Part shown: piece after piece, positions 35,557 through 46,108 of the stretch | How the letters are laid out: each line of letters starts with the position of its first letter | How positions within the stretch are numbered: position 1 is the stretch's first letter | NCBI RefSeq assembly: GCF_014145395.1 | Contig: NZ_JACHTE010000004.1 | Location: forward strand, 62,001 to 126,000 | Direction of reading: 5' to 3' | Length of the DNA stretch: 64,000 nt | Source: Marilutibacter penaei | GTDB taxonomy: Bacteria; Pseudomonadota; Gammaproteobacteria; Xanthomonadales; Xanthomonadaceae | Program-made: the position numbers and the translations under genes | The notes under the pieces: model-generated | What the model saw: only the letters and a program-made list of their open reading frames with translations | Database searches by the model: none | Told to the model about the DNA's origin: nothing

Positions 35557-36198
35557 TTGACCCCTACCCGCACCGCCGGACCGGCGGCCGCACAGCAACG
35601 CCGCGGTTACTGGCTGCGCACCCTGCACCAGTGGCACTGGATCAGTGCGGCCTTCAGCCTCGTGGTCCTGTTGCTGTTCACGGTGACCGGGATCACCCTG
35701 AACCATGCCGCGCAGATCGAAGCGGAGCCCCGCGTCTCCAACCACGCCGCAACGCTGCCCGACAGCGTGCTGGCGACGCTGGAGGGCGAATTCGATGACG
35801 ACGCGCCCCTGCCCGGGACGGTACGCCGCTGGCTGCAGGAGGAACTGGACGTGCGCGTCGACGCGCGCGCCGCCGAATGGTCGGACGGCGAAGCCTATGT
35901 GTCGCTCCCGCGCCCGGGTGGAGACGCATGGCTGGCGATCGACCGCGGCACCGGCGACGTCGAGTACGAGTTGACCACGCGCGGCACCATCGCCTGGCTC
36001 AACGACCTGCACAAGGGCCGCAACACCGGCGCCGTGTGGCGCTGGTTCATCGACATCTTCGCCATCGCCTGCCTGCTGTTCGCGTTGACCGGGCTGTGGC
36101 TGCTGTACCTGCATTCACGCCAGCGCGACGCGACCTGGCCGCTGGTGGCCGCCGGCCTGGCCGTGCCGGCAATCGTCGTCATCCTCTTCATGCACTGA
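35557..36198 (+). CDS. PepSY-associated transmembrane protein
   Basis: Inner-membrane protein of 213 residues with three predicted helices (about 29-47, 162-184, 194-211) and a periplasmic PepSY-like domain between the first two. Histidines at the membrane edges (H24, H27, H50, H152, H186) are placed as in PepSY_TM proteins thought to bind haem b and pass electrons across the membrane. The start is TTG at 35557 with GGAGC upstream; no better start is visible. First gene of a five-gene operon whose other members are DUF2271, DUF4198, ApbE and a flavin reductase. Likely role: transmembrane electron conduit for iron-siderophore reduction. Confidence 0.85.
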   Translation: MTPTRTAGPAAAQQRRGYWLRTLHQWHWISAAFSLVVLLLFTVTGITLNHAAQIEAEPRVSNHAATLPDSVLATLEGEFDDDAPLPGTVRRWLQEELDVRVDARAAEWSDGEAYVSLPRPGGDAWLAIDRGTGDVEYELTTRGTIAWLNDLHKGRNTGAVWRWFIDIFAIACLLFALTGLWLLYLHSRQRDATWPLVAAGLAVPAIVVILFMH

Positions 36199-36221
36199 AA
36201 CCACCCCTTCCAGGAGCCCCC

Positions 36222-36737
36222 ATGAAGCTCGTCCCGCTGTGCCTCACCTTCGCCCTGCTGTCGCCCTTCGCGGCGACGGCCGCGGACATGGACATCACCG
36301 TCGAGGTCCCGCGCCTGAACGTCGCCGAGTACCACCGCCCCTACGTGGCGATCTGGATCGAGCGCCCCGACAACAGCGTCGCCGCCAACCTGTCGGTCTG
36401 GTACGACGTCGACATGAAGGACAACGAAGGCACCAAGTGGCTGAAGGACATGCGCCAGTGGTGGCGCCGCACCGGACGCACGCTGAGCATGCCGGTCGAT
36501 GGCGTCAGCGGTGCGACGCGTCCGGTGGGCCAGCACCAGCTGAACTTCAAGGGTGCCGACGCACCGCTGGCCGGCCTGGCACCGGGCCAGTACACGCTGC
36601 AGGTCGAGGCCTCGCGCGAGGTCGGCGGCCGCGAGGTCGTCAGCATTCCCTTCACCTGGCCGGCGACGGCCGCTTCGCAGAAGCAGGCCCAGGGCAACAG
36701 TGAGCTCGGCGTCGTCAAGCTGGCGCTGAAGCCCTGA
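36222..36737 (+). CDS. DUF2271 periplasmic protein with FMN-attachment motif
   Basis: Exported protein of 171 residues: signal peptide MKLVPLCLTFALLSPFAATA, then a beta-sandwich-like domain (DITVEVPRLNVAEYHRPYVAIW; GQYTLQVEASREVGGREVV) of the DUF2271 family. Residues 93-99 read DGVSGAT, an exact match to the ApbE flavinylation motif seen in NqrC and related proteins; Thr99 would carry FMN through a phosphoester bond. The ApbE transferase is encoded two genes downstream. The ribosome binding site AGGAG is well placed. Likely a periplasmic one- or two-electron carrier in the operon's redox chain; its family is recognised, the function inferred. Confidence 0.85.
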   Translation: MKLVPLCLTFALLSPFAATAADMDITVEVPRLNVAEYHRPYVAIWIERPDNSVAANLSVWYDVDMKDNEGTKWLKDMRQWWRRTGRTLSMPVDGVSGATRPVGQHQLNFKGADAPLAGLAPGQYTLQVEASREVGGREVVSIPFTWPATAASQKQAQGNSELGVVKLALKP

Positions 36738-36786
36738 CCCTTTCCTTTCTCCACCATCCTGCCCCGGCACTCCAGAGGAGCCCGAG

Positions 36787-37596
36787 ATGAACTTCCGTAC
36801 CGTTGCACTGGCCGTCGCCCTGACCCTCGGCGCCACGAGCCCCGCCTTCGCCCACAAGACCTGGCTGCAGCCGTCGCAGACCGTGTTCTCCGAGACCGGC
36901 GCGTGGATGACCGTCGATGCCGCGGTCTCCAACGACCTGTTCTACTTCAACCACGTGCCGCTGCCGCTCGAACGCGTGCAGGTCACCGCACCGGACGGCA
37001 GCACCGTCGCGCCGCAGAACGGCGCCACCGGCAAGCTGCGCACCGTGTTCGACCTCGAGCTCCTGCAGGAAGGCACCTACAAGATCGCGATGAGCAACCA
37101 CGGCATGTTCGCCAGCTACAAGCAGGGCGGTGAGAACAAGCGATGGCGCGGCAGCCCGGACGAGTTCAAGGCCGCCATCCCGGCCGACGCGACGGACGTG
37201 AACGCGAACGAGAGCCTCAGCCGCATCGAGACCTTCGTGACCGTCGGCGCGCCGGACACCGCCGTGTTCAAGACCAGCGGTCGCGGCCTGGAAATGGTGC
37301 CGGTGACCCATCCGAACGACCTGTATGCGGGTGAAGAGGCGACTTTCCGGTTCCTGATCGATGGCCAGCCAGCGGCCGGGCTCGACGTCGAGATCGTGCC
37401 GGGCGCCACCCGCTACCGCGACCACCAGGACGAGATCAAGCTGAAGACCGGTGCCGACGGCGCGATCACCGTGACCTGGCCGGCTGCCGGCATGTACTGG
37501 CTTGAAACCAGCCAAAGCGACGACAAGACGTCGTTGCCCGAGGCCGGCCAGCGCCGGACCGGCTACGTCGCCACCTTCGAAGTGCTGCCGCTTTAA
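36787..37596 (+). CDS. DUF4198 periplasmic protein
   Basis: Exported protein of 269 residues with a clear signal peptide (MNFRTVALAVALTLGATSPAFA), so the mature chain should begin HKTWLQPSQ, with an N-terminal histidine that could bind metal together with internal histidines. The rest is beta-rich, with two immunoglobulin-like halves (VFDLELLQEGTYKIAMSNHGMF; FRFLIDGQPAAGLDVEIVPGA). DUF4198 resembles proteins linked to metal uptake. AGAGGAG precedes the start. It lies between DUF2271 and apbE in the Fur-box operon, so a role in binding iron or its siderophore at the reduction site is plausible. Confidence 0.85.
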   Translation: MNFRTVALAVALTLGATSPAFAHKTWLQPSQTVFSETGAWMTVDAAVSNDLFYFNHVPLPLERVQVTAPDGSTVAPQNGATGKLRTVFDLELLQEGTYKIAMSNHGMFASYKQGGENKRWRGSPDEFKAAIPADATDVNANESLSRIETFVTVGAPDTAVFKTSGRGLEMVPVTHPNDLYAGEEATFRFLIDGQPAAGLDVEIVPGATRYRDHQDEIKLKTGADGAITVTWPAAGMYWLETSQSDDKTSLPEAGQRRTGYVATFEVLPL

Positions 37597-37617
37597 GCGG
37601 TCCGGGGAAGCCTGCCG

Positions 37618-38646
37618 ATGCGTCCGGGCGTCCGTGTCCTCGCACTGCTGGTGCTGCTGGCGAGTCTGCTGCCGCCCGCCGCGGCCGAAGGCCTGCAGCA
37701 CCTGTCGGGGAAGACCATGGGCACGACCTGGCAGGCCACCGTGGTCGCGGACGCCGCCGATGCCGATCGCCTGCGCGACGGTATCCAGGCGGCGCTTGAC
37801 GAGGTCGTCGACGAGATGAGCACCTGGGAGGCCGATTCGGACATCAGCCGCTTCAACCGTGCGCCGCCGGGGACGGTCCAGGTCATGCCCGCAGGCTTCT
37901 TCGAGGTGCTCCAGGCCGCGACCGCCCTGTCGGCGGACACCGGCGGGGCCTACGACGCCACGGTCGGTCCGCTGGTCAATCTGTGGGGCTTCGGCCCCGA
38001 CGGCGCACGCGATGCCCCGCCGTCCGAGGCGGAGATCGAGCAGGTGCGCCTCCGGACTGGTTGGCAAAAGCTCGTACTGGACGCTCCGTCCCACAGCGCC
38101 ACGCAACCCGGTGGACTCCATGTCGACCTGTCCTCGATCGCGAAGGGGCATGGCGTCGACCGCGCAGCGGCCACGCTCGAGCGCGCGGGCATCCGTGCCT
38201 ATCTGCTGGAGGTCGGCGGCGAACTGCGTGGACGCGGACGCAAACCTGACGGTGCGCAATGGCGGGTGGCGATCGAGCACCCGGCCCCTTCCGATGGTGC
38301 CGATGCCCCGCGAATGTCGGACATCGTCATCGCGCTCGATGACCTTGCCGTGGCGACGTCAGGCGACTATCGCCACTTCTTCGAGTCCGGTGGGCGGCGT
38401 TACTCGCATACGCTCGACCCGCGGACCGGTCGACCGGTCACCCACGACCTCGCCTCGGTCACGGTGCTGCACGAGGCGGCCATGCAGGCCGACGGATGGG
38501 CCACGGCACTGACCGTGCTCGGGCCTGAAGCCGGATGGCGTCATGCGCTCCGCAACGACCTGGCGGCGCTCTTCGTCAGCCATGACGGCAGCACGTTCTC
38601 CACCCGGATGACCCCGGCGTTCATGCGCCATCTCGCCGCGCCATGA
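37618..38646 (+). CDS. apbE: FAD:protein FMN transferase
   Basis: Covalently attaches FMN from FAD to Thr/Ser in flavinylation motifs of exported proteins. 342 residues: signal peptide to about residue 23, then MGTTWQATVV, the ApbE core DLSSIAKGHGVDR, EVGGELRGRG and YSHTLDPRTGRPV, and a C-terminal lid. The location in the same operon as a DUF2271 protein bearing DGVSGAT strongly suggests that protein is its substrate. Its stop overlaps the next start by 4 bases. Confidence 0.95.
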   Translation: MRPGVRVLALLVLLASLLPPAAAEGLQHLSGKTMGTTWQATVVADAADADRLRDGIQAALDEVVDEMSTWEADSDISRFNRAPPGTVQVMPAGFFEVLQAATALSADTGGAYDATVGPLVNLWGFGPDGARDAPPSEAEIEQVRLRTGWQKLVLDAPSHSATQPGGLHVDLSSIAKGHGVDRAAATLERAGIRAYLLEVGGELRGRGRKPDGAQWRVAIEHPAPSDGADAPRMSDIVIALDDLAVATSGDYRHFFESGGRRYSHTLDPRTGRPVTHDLASVTVLHEAAMQADGWATALTVLGPEAGWRHALRNDLAALFVSHDGSTFSTRMTPAFMRHLAAP

Positions 38647-40286
38647 ACGCCCCTCGCGTACCGGGCCGCTTCGACCCCGGCGTGCTCGGCAATGTCCTGG
38701 TCATCGCCGCGCTCGTGGCGCTCGCCATTGCACTGCTGGGCTGGCAGGTCGACCCGGTCGAATGGCGTGAACCGGGCCGCGCGCGCTGGGGGTCCGCACT
38801 CGCCGTGGTGGGCCTGTGGGTGGGCTTCACCGGCCTCGTCCGGGTCGCACGCCGACACGGCCGTCCCGCCACCCGCGACACCCTCGAAAGCGGCCCGGTC
38901 GACTGGCGGATCCTGCATGCGAGCCAGACCGGATTCGCGGAGGAGATCGCGGGGCTCACCGCTGACGCGCTACGTGCCGCCGGGCAGCGGGTCGTCGTGC
39001 AGGGCATCGGCACGACGACGGTCGACACCCTGGCCGAGACGCCGCACGCCCTGTTCGTGGTCAGCACCACCGGCGAAGGCGACCCGCCCGACCCCGCGCT
39101 GCGCTTCGTGCGGGAGGCGATGCAGGCACCGGCAGCGCTGGGGCGCACGCGCTATGGCCTGCTCGCCCTGGGCGACCGCGAGTACGACGCCTACTGCGCC
39201 TTCGGGCACCGCCTTGATGCCTGGTTGCGCCATAGCCACGCCCAGCCCCTGTTCGATCCGATCGAAGTGGACAACGGCGAACCCGGCGCGCTGCGCCTGT
39301 GGCAGCAGCACCTGGGGCAACTGGTCGGCCATACCGGCGAAGCGGACTGGAGCCGCCCGCGGTACCAGGCATGGCGGCTCCGGGCACGCCATCACGTGAA
39401 TCCGGGCAGTCCGGGCGCACCGGTCTTCGACCTGGCCCTGACGCCCGAGGACCCCGCCCACCTCGACTGGACGGCCGGCGACATCGCCGAGATCGGGCCA
39501 TGCCACGCCTCCGATTCGGTCGAAGACTGGCTGGAGCGCCTGGGCGCGGATGGCGACGCAGCGGTGGAGGTCGAGGACGGCCGGCAGCCGCTGCGGGACG
39601 TCCTTGCGCGAAGCCAGCCACCCGCTTTCGATGCACTGGGCGTGCACTCCACGGCGCAGGCCCTCGCCGACGGACTGCAGCCGCTGCCGCACCGTGAGTA
39701 CTCCATCGCCTCCACCCCGGCCGAGGGGGAGCTGCGCCTCCTTGTCAGGCAGATGCGGGGCGAGGACGGCCGGCTGGGCAGTGGCAGCGGCTGGTTGACC
39801 GCGCACGCCCCGCCGGGGGCGCGCATCGACCTGCGCATCCGTCGCAATGCCGGCTTCCATCCCCCGGCGGATGAGCGACCGCTGGTCCTGATCGGCAACG
39901 GCACTGGCCTGGCCGGACTGCGTGCACTGCTCCGGGCACGGATCGAGCAGCGCCGACCCCGGAACTGGCTGCTGTTTGGCGAGCGCACCCATGCGCACGA
40001 CCGCTTTTTCGAAGCCGACCTCGCAGCCTGGCTGGAGGCGGGCCAGTTGAGCCGCCTGGACAGGGTGTTCTCCCGCGATGCCGGTCCCCTTCGTTACGTG
40101 CAGGACCTGGTGCGCGACCAGGCCTCCAGGCTCGACGAATGGGTCCAGGCCGGAGCCGCGATCCACGTGTGCGGCAGCCTCCAGGGCATGGCACCCGGTG
40201 TCGACGCGGCCCTTCGCGACATCCTGGGCGACATCACGGTGGACACGATGATCGAAGCGGGGCGCTACCGCCGGGATGTCTACTGA
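38643..40286 (+). CDS. Membrane-anchored diflavin NADPH reductase (CysJ-like)
   Basis: Flavoprotein of 547 residues related to sulfite reductase alpha/cytochrome P450 reductase. Two N-terminal membrane helices (about 16-36 and 55-73) are followed by a flavodoxin domain (ILHASQTGFAEEIAGLTADAL; VVSTTGEGDPPD; GDREYDAYCAFG). Then come an FAD-binding domain (HREYSIASTPAEGELRLLVR) and an NADP-binding domain (LIGNGTGLAGLRALL; HVCGSLQGMAPGVDAALRDI) ending GRYRRDVY. Unlike the true CysJ in this window it is membrane-tethered and coupled to apbE by an ATGA overlap. Likely the cytosolic electron entry point, from NADPH, of the PepSY/DUF2271 chain. Confidence 0.88.
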   Translation: MNAPRVPGRFDPGVLGNVLVIAALVALAIALLGWQVDPVEWREPGRARWGSALAVVGLWVGFTGLVRVARRHGRPATRDTLESGPVDWRILHASQTGFAEEIAGLTADALRAAGQRVVVQGIGTTTVDTLAETPHALFVVSTTGEGDPPDPALRFVREAMQAPAALGRTRYGLLALGDREYDAYCAFGHRLDAWLRHSHAQPLFDPIEVDNGEPGALRLWQQHLGQLVGHTGEADWSRPRYQAWRLRARHHVNPGSPGAPVFDLALTPEDPAHLDWTAGDIAEIGPCHASDSVEDWLERLGADGDAAVEVEDGRQPLRDVLARSQPPAFDALGVHSTAQALADGLQPLPHREYSIASTPAEGELRLLVRQMRGEDGRLGSGSGWLTAHAPPGARIDLRIRRNAGFHPPADERPLVLIGNGTGLAGLRALLRARIEQRRPRNWLLFGERTHAHDRFFEADLAAWLEAGQLSRLDRVFSRDAGPLRYVQDLVRDQASRLDEWVQAGAAIHVCGSLQGMAPGVDAALRDILGDITVDTMIEAGRYRRDVY

Positions 40287-40936
40287 TCGTCCGTCATGCC
40301 GCGCGACAGCGGGGCGAGCTTCGCAAGCACGACCGCTCCGCCGCCCTCCAACAGGCAACGTTCCCGCGCGTCGGTGGCGCTGAGCAGCACGCTGTCCCCC
40401 ATTTCCAGAAGGGGCGTCCGCTCGTCCCGGTCCAGGCGCGCCTGCCCGGCCACCAGGTGCACGAGCCAGGTCTCACCCGGTGCCGCGAATACCAGCATCG
40501 GCCCGACCAGGGGGCGGAACCACGACTGGACGGCGACCGCATCACGCCGCCACATCAGGTTGAGCACCTCGACACGCCCGTCCACGCGCTCGCCATGAAG
40601 CCGCGTCTCGCCGTCGAAACGGGCGCTCCCATGCGGCGGCAGGACTTCTCGCAGGCTCCCATCCGCGCCGCGCAGACGCACGCCCGCGCCGGAGAGCAGG
40701 GTGAGCTCACGGTCCACCCCGTGGAACGTCGAGAAATCCGCATCGGCGTCGATCTCACCGATCGACAGGCGCCAGTCCCAGCCATCGACGATCTGCGCGG
40801 AAGGCGCATCCGGCGGCAGGCACCCTCGCGCCACCTCGCGTGTCCACCCGAGGCCGTTCTTCCAGCGCGTCCGGACGCAGTCCTGCGCGCGCAGCACGCG
40901 CCATGCCGGGCCCGGAACCGGTATCTGCTCCACCAT
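40280..40936 (-). CDS. HutD/Ves family cupin protein
   Basis: Cupin protein of 218 residues of the HutD/Ves family. WKNGLGWTREVA near the N-terminus, DWRLSIGEIDADADFSTFHGVDRELTLLSG and the C-terminal ESTAL-like beta segments are family marks. The frame opens at 41173 but family homology begins at the ATG at 40936. It is not beside hut genes and overlaps the end of the flavin reductase gene by 7 bases convergently. HutD is thought to regulate histidine use in Pseudomonas; the role here is unknown. The 240 bases upstream of it hold nothing recognisable. Confidence 0.85.
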   Translation of the reverse strand: MVEQIPVPGPAWRVLRAQDCVRTRWKNGLGWTREVARGCLPPDAPSAQIVDGWDWRLSIGEIDADADFSTFHGVDRELTLLSGAGVRLRGADGSLREVLPPHGSARFDGETRLHGERVDGRVEVLNLMWRRDAVAVQSWFRPLVGPMLVFAAPGETWLVHLVAGQARLDRDERTPLLEMGDSVLLSATDARERCLLEGGGAVVLAKLAPLSRGMTDDQ

Positions 40937-41176
40937 CCGGACAGTGTAGTCGGTGCATCCCCGGGACGACGCCACGGTGGCGCTCCCCGCCCCAACGCGG
41001 CCCACCGGAGCCCATGACCGCCTCCGAACCCGGGCCGCCCGATCGCGAGTCCTTCCGCGACGGGCGGTGTACCTCCATGTCCGGGGACTCCCCCCGACTC
41101 CTCCGGGCCTCCAGCCCTGACGGTCGCCCCTCCTGCCTCCTTGCAGGACGGACAGGCGTTCCTCCGCCGGCAACGC

Positions 41177-41524
41177 TCACGGCGTGACCGGCACGATCCG
41201 GGGCAGCACGCCACCAGAACCTGCAGGACGCCGCGCCGCGGAGCTGCCGACGTCTATCCGGTCCCGGTTCTTCTCCACCGTCTTGAGGCCGATGCCGCGG
41301 ACGAGTACCAGTTCCTCCGCGCTGCGGAAGGGGCCGTGGGCGTCGCGGTAGGCGATGATGGCGGCCGCCTTGGCCGGCCCGACGTTGGTGAGCACGCGGT
41401 CCAGGGTCTGCGCATCGGCCGTGTTGATGTCGACGCGTTCCCCCGCCACGCCCGCGCCGGTCAGGACACTGAATGCCACCAGCAACGCCAGGCCCACGGC
41501 CCTGAGAATCTGCTTGTAGCGCAT
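41177..41524 (-). CDS. comEA: ComEA-like helix-hairpin-helix DNA-binding protein
   Basis: Exported 115-residue protein with signal peptide (MRYKQILRAVGLALLVAFSVLTGAGVAG) and a double helix-hairpin-helix domain: VDINTADAQTLDRVL.NVGPAKA and RSAEELVLVRGIGLKTVEKN. This is the ComEA pattern, a periplasmic DNA receptor in natural transformation, though small HhH proteins of this kind exist in non-competent bacteria too. The start is ATG 41524. It is divergent from the M20 peptidase gene. Confidence 0.85.
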   Translation of the reverse strand: MRYKQILRAVGLALLVAFSVLTGAGVAGERVDINTADAQTLDRVLTNVGPAKAAAIIAYRDAHGPFRSAEELVLVRGIGLKTVEKNRDRIDVGSSAARRPAGSGGVLPRIVPVTP

Positions 41525-41639
41525 GGCGGCACTCCTCTGGCGACGTCCCGCGTTCCGGGCCACCACAGTCTCCCGCTCGACCACACCGGCGGGTATCGGC
41601 AGTCGGCTCGCCGGGACTGCGCTTTCCACGCGTTCATCT

Positions 41640-41674
41640 GTAGGAAAAGTCCTACCCGGCGGGATCGCTAGAAT
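41640..41674 (+). promoter_or_regulatory. Inverted repeat and -10 upstream of M20 peptidase
   Basis: GTAGGA (41640-41645) and TCCTAC (41650-41655) form a perfect 6-bp inverted repeat with spacer AAAG, just upstream of TAGAAT (41669-41674), a good -10, 32 bases before the start codon. The repeat occupies the -35 region, as an operator would. Confidence 0.4.
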
Positions 41675-41705
41675 GGTGGAAATCCTTAACCCAGAGGCCA
41701 GCCCC

Positions 41706-43199
<1,494 letters not shown>

Positions 43200-43214
43200 A
43201 GCATCCCGCGCAAC

Positions 43215-43240
43215 GGGACCGGGGCATGGTTCCCGGTCCC
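43215..43240. terminator. Bidirectional hairpin between M20 gene and cysNC
   Basis: GGGACCGGG (43215-43223) and CCCGGTCCC (43232-43240) form a perfect 9-bp stem with an 8-base loop in the 57-base convergent gap. It lacks a U run on either side, but position and stem strength suggest it ends both transcripts. Confidence 0.55.
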
Positions 43241-43256
43241 GATGCCTGTCCCGGCT

Positions 43257-45152
43257 TCAGCCCAGCAGGCGCTGGACGACCCGGTCGGCCAGCCGTTCCG
43301 CATCCTCGGAGACCGTGTCGAGCACCAGCTCGGCCTGCTCCGGGGCCTCGTAGGGCGAGTCGATGCCCGTGAAGTTGGGGATCTTCCCCGCGCGCGCCTT
43401 CGCGTAGAGGCCCTTGACGTCGCGCTGCTCGGCCACCTCCAGCGGCGTGTCGACGTGCACCTCGATGAACTCGTCCGCGTCGAACAGCTCGCGCGCCAGG
43501 CGCCGCTCGGCTCGGAACGGCGAAATGAAGCTGACCAGCACGATCAGGCCTGCGTCGGTCATCAGCTTCGCGACCTCGGCCACGCGGCGGATGTTCTCGA
43601 CCCGGTCCTCGTCGGTGAAGCCAAGGTCCTTGTTCAGGCCATGGCGCACGTTGTCGCCATCCAGCACGAAGGCGTGGCGACCCAGGGCATGCAGGCGCTT
43701 GTCGACCAGGTTGGCGATCGTCGACTTGCCCGAGCCGGACAGGCCGGTGAACCAGACGCAGCGCGCAGCCTGCCCCTTGCTGGCCGCGCGGGCCGCCCGG
43801 TCGACATCGACGTGCTGCCAATGGATGTTGCCCGCCCGGCGCAGCGCGAATTCCAGCGTCCCGGCGCCCACGGTGGCGTTGCTCATCCGGTCGATGATGA
43901 TGAAGCCGCCCAGGCTGCGATTGTCCGCATAGCGCTCGAACGGGATCGGCTGGTCGAGATGGAGGTTGCACAACCCGACTTCGTTGAGATCCAGGTGCCG
44001 GGCCGCCAGCTCATCGCGCGTGTTGACGTCCACCTTGTGCTTGATGTCGGTCACCGTGGCACTGACCTGGCGCGCACCGATCTTGAACCAGTAGGGACGG
44101 CCCGGCAGCAGCGGCTGCTCGCCCATCCACAGCACGTGCGCCGAGAACTGGTCGGACACCTCCGCCGGACGGCCGGCACTGGCGATGACGTCGCCGCGGC
44201 TGACATCGAGCTCGTCGTCCAGGGTCAGCGTGATGGCCTGGCCGGCGATGGCCCGGTCCAGGTCACCCTCGGCAGTGACGATCCGCGCGACCTTCGATCG
44301 ACGCCCCGATGGCAGGGCCACCACGGGATCGCCCGGGCGAACCTCGCCGGCGCATACCGTGCCCGCGAAGCCACGGAAATCCTGGTTGGGACGGTTGACC
44401 CATTGCACCGGCAGGCGGAAGCCGATGTCGTTGCCCGCGCGTGAAACGTCCACCGTCTCCAGGTACTCCAGCGCACTGGGACCGTCGTACCACGGGGTGG
44501 ACGACGAGCGCCCGATCAGGTTGTCGCCCTTGAGCGCGGACAACGGCACCGCCTGCACGTGCGCGATCCCGAGCGCGTCGGCGAGCGCGCGGTAGCCGTC
44601 GACGATGGCATCGAAGACGCCCTGGTCGTAGTCGACCAGGTCCATCTTGTTGACGGCCAACAGCACATGCCGGATACCGAGCAGGGACACGATGTAGCTG
44701 TGCCGGTGGGTCTGCGTGAGCAGGCCCTTGCGTGCATCCACGAGCACGACCGCGACGTCCGCCGTCGACGCGCCGGTGGCCATGTTGCGGGTGTACTGCT
44801 CGTGGCCCGGGCAGTCGGCAACGATGAACTTGCGCCTTTCGGTACTGAAGAACCGGTACGCAACGTCGATCGTGATCCCCTGTTCGCGCTCGGCGGACAG
44901 GCCGTCGACGAGCAGGGCGAAATCGATCTCGCCGTTTTGCGTGCCATGGCGCCGGCTGTCGGACTCCAGCGCCGCCAGCTGGTCGTCGAACAACCGCTTG
45001 GTGTCGTGGAGAAGACGGCCGATGAGCGTGCTCTTGCCGTCATCGACACTGCCGCAGGTGATGAATCGCAGCAGGCCCTTCGTCTCGTGCTGCTCCAGGT
45101 AGGCGGCAACCGCTGCGGCGGCATCCTGTGTGCCGGTATCGTGGGCGCCCAT
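43257..45152 (-). CDS. cysNC: Sulfate adenylyltransferase large subunit / APS kinase fusion
   Basis: Bifunctional enzyme of 631 residues. The N-terminal CysN is the GTPase that powers ATP sulfurylase: P-loop [16 protein letters not shown] (33-48), [17 protein letters not shown]. The C-terminal CysC, from about residue 440, phosphorylates adenylyl sulfate to [13 protein letters not shown] (470-478), [25 protein letters not shown]. It works with CysD, whose stop overlaps this start by one base. Third and last gene of tauE-cysD-cysNC. Confidence 0.97.
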   Translation of the reverse strand: MGAHDTGTQDAAAAVAAYLEQHETKGLLRFITCGSVDDGKSTLIGRLLHDTKRLFDDQLAALESDSRRHGTQNGEIDFALLVDGLSAEREQGITIDVAYRFFSTERRKFIVADCPGHEQYTRNMATGASTADVAVVLVDARKGLLTQTHRHSYIVSLLGIRHVLLAVNKMDLVDYDQGVFDAIVDGYRALADALGIAHVQAVPLSALKGDNLIGRSSSTPWYDGPSALEYLETVDVSRAGNDIGFRLPVQWVNRPNQDFRGFAGTVCAGEVRPGDPVVALPSGRRSKVARIVTAEGDLDRAIAGQAITLTLDDELDVSRGDVIASAGRPAEVSDQFSAHVLWMGEQPLLPGRPYWFKIGARQVSATVTDIKHKVDVNTRDELAARHLDLNEVGLCNLHLDQPIPFERYADNRSLGGFIIIDRMSNATVGAGTLEFALRRAGNIHWQHVDVDRAARAASKGQAARCVWFTGLSGSGKSTIANLVDKRLHALGRHAFVLDGDNVRHGLNKDLGFTDEDRVENIRRVAEVAKLMTDAGLIVLVSFISPFRAERRLARELFDADEFIEVHVDTPLEVAEQRDVKGLYAKARAGKIPNFTGIDSPYEAPEQAELVLDTVSEDAERLADRVVQRLLG

Positions 45153-46060
45153 CAGAAGTACCCCTCCTGCTTCTTCTTCTCCATCGACGCGGTCGGGTCG
45201 TGGTCGATCACCCGGCCCTGGCGCTCGGACGTGGTGGACACCAGCATCTCGGCGATGATCTTCTCCAGCGTGTCCGCCTCGGATTCGATCGCGCCGGTGA
45301 GGGGGTAGCAGCCCAGCGTGCGGAAGCGCACCTTTCGGGGCTGGGGCACCTCGCCCTCGAGGAGCGGCATGCGTTCGTCGTCGACCATGATCAGCGCGCC
45401 TTCACGCTCCACGACGGGCCGGTCCGCCGCGAAGTAGAGCTGGGGCACCGGGATGTTCTCCCGATAGATGTAGAGCCACACGTCCAGCTCGGTCCAGTTG
45501 GACAGCGGGAACACGCGTACGCTCTCCCCCTTGTTCACGCGCGTGTTGTAGACGTCCCACAGTTCGGGGCGCTGCGCCTTCGGATCCCAGCGATGCTGGG
45601 CGTTCCGGAAGCTGAAGATGCGCTCCTTGGCACGCGACTTCTCCTCGTCCCTGCGCGCGCCGCCAATCGCTGCGTCGAACTTGCCATGGTCGAGGGCCTG
45701 CTTGAGGGCCTGCGTCTTCATGACGTCGGTGTGCACCGTGGCGCCGTGCGTGAACGGTCCGACACCGTGAGCCACGCCCTCCGGGTTGGTGTGGGTGCGC
45801 AGTTCGACGCCCGTCTCCACGGCGCGACGGTCACGGAACGCGATCATCTCGCGGAACTTCCAGCCGGTATCGACATGCAGCAGCGGGATGGGCGGACGTG
45901 CCGGTGCGAAGGCCTTCACCAGCAGGTGCAGGAGCACGGAGCTGTCCTTGCCGACGGAGTACAGCATCACCGGGTTCTGGAACTCCGCCGCGACTTCGCG
46001 AAGGATGTGGATGCTCTCGGCTTCGAGGCGATCGAGATGGGACAGCTCAAATGACGGCAT
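45152..46060 (-). CDS. cysD: Sulfate adenylyltransferase small subunit
   Basis: Catalytic subunit of ATP sulfurylase, making adenylyl sulfate from ATP and sulfate. 302 residues with the PP-loop [43 protein letters not shown] and [14 protein letters not shown]. It lies 48 bases after tauE and is coupled to cysNC. Confidence 0.97.
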   Translation of the reverse strand: MPSFELSHLDRLEAESIHILREVAAEFQNPVMLYSVGKDSSVLLHLLVKAFAPARPPIPLLHVDTGWKFREMIAFRDRRAVETGVELRTHTNPEGVAHGVGPFTHGATVHTDVMKTQALKQALDHGKFDAAIGGARRDEEKSRAKERIFSFRNAQHRWDPKAQRPELWDVYNTRVNKGESVRVFPLSNWTELDVWLYIYRENIPVPQLYFAADRPVVEREGALIMVDDERMPLLEGEVPQPRKVRFRTLGCYPLTGAIESEADTLEKIIAEMLVSTTSERQGRVIDHDPTASMEKKKQEGYF

Positions 46061-46108
46061 GATGGAGATTGCGTTGGATCATGAAGGGGAAACTCTCGAC
46101 ATCGTGAC

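Noticed and set aside
41640-41655. Possible GTAG-type REP (SMAG-like) repeat
   Set aside because: Only a 16-base repeat is present, without the longer stem and paired copies of REP elements, so it is listed as a possible operator instead.
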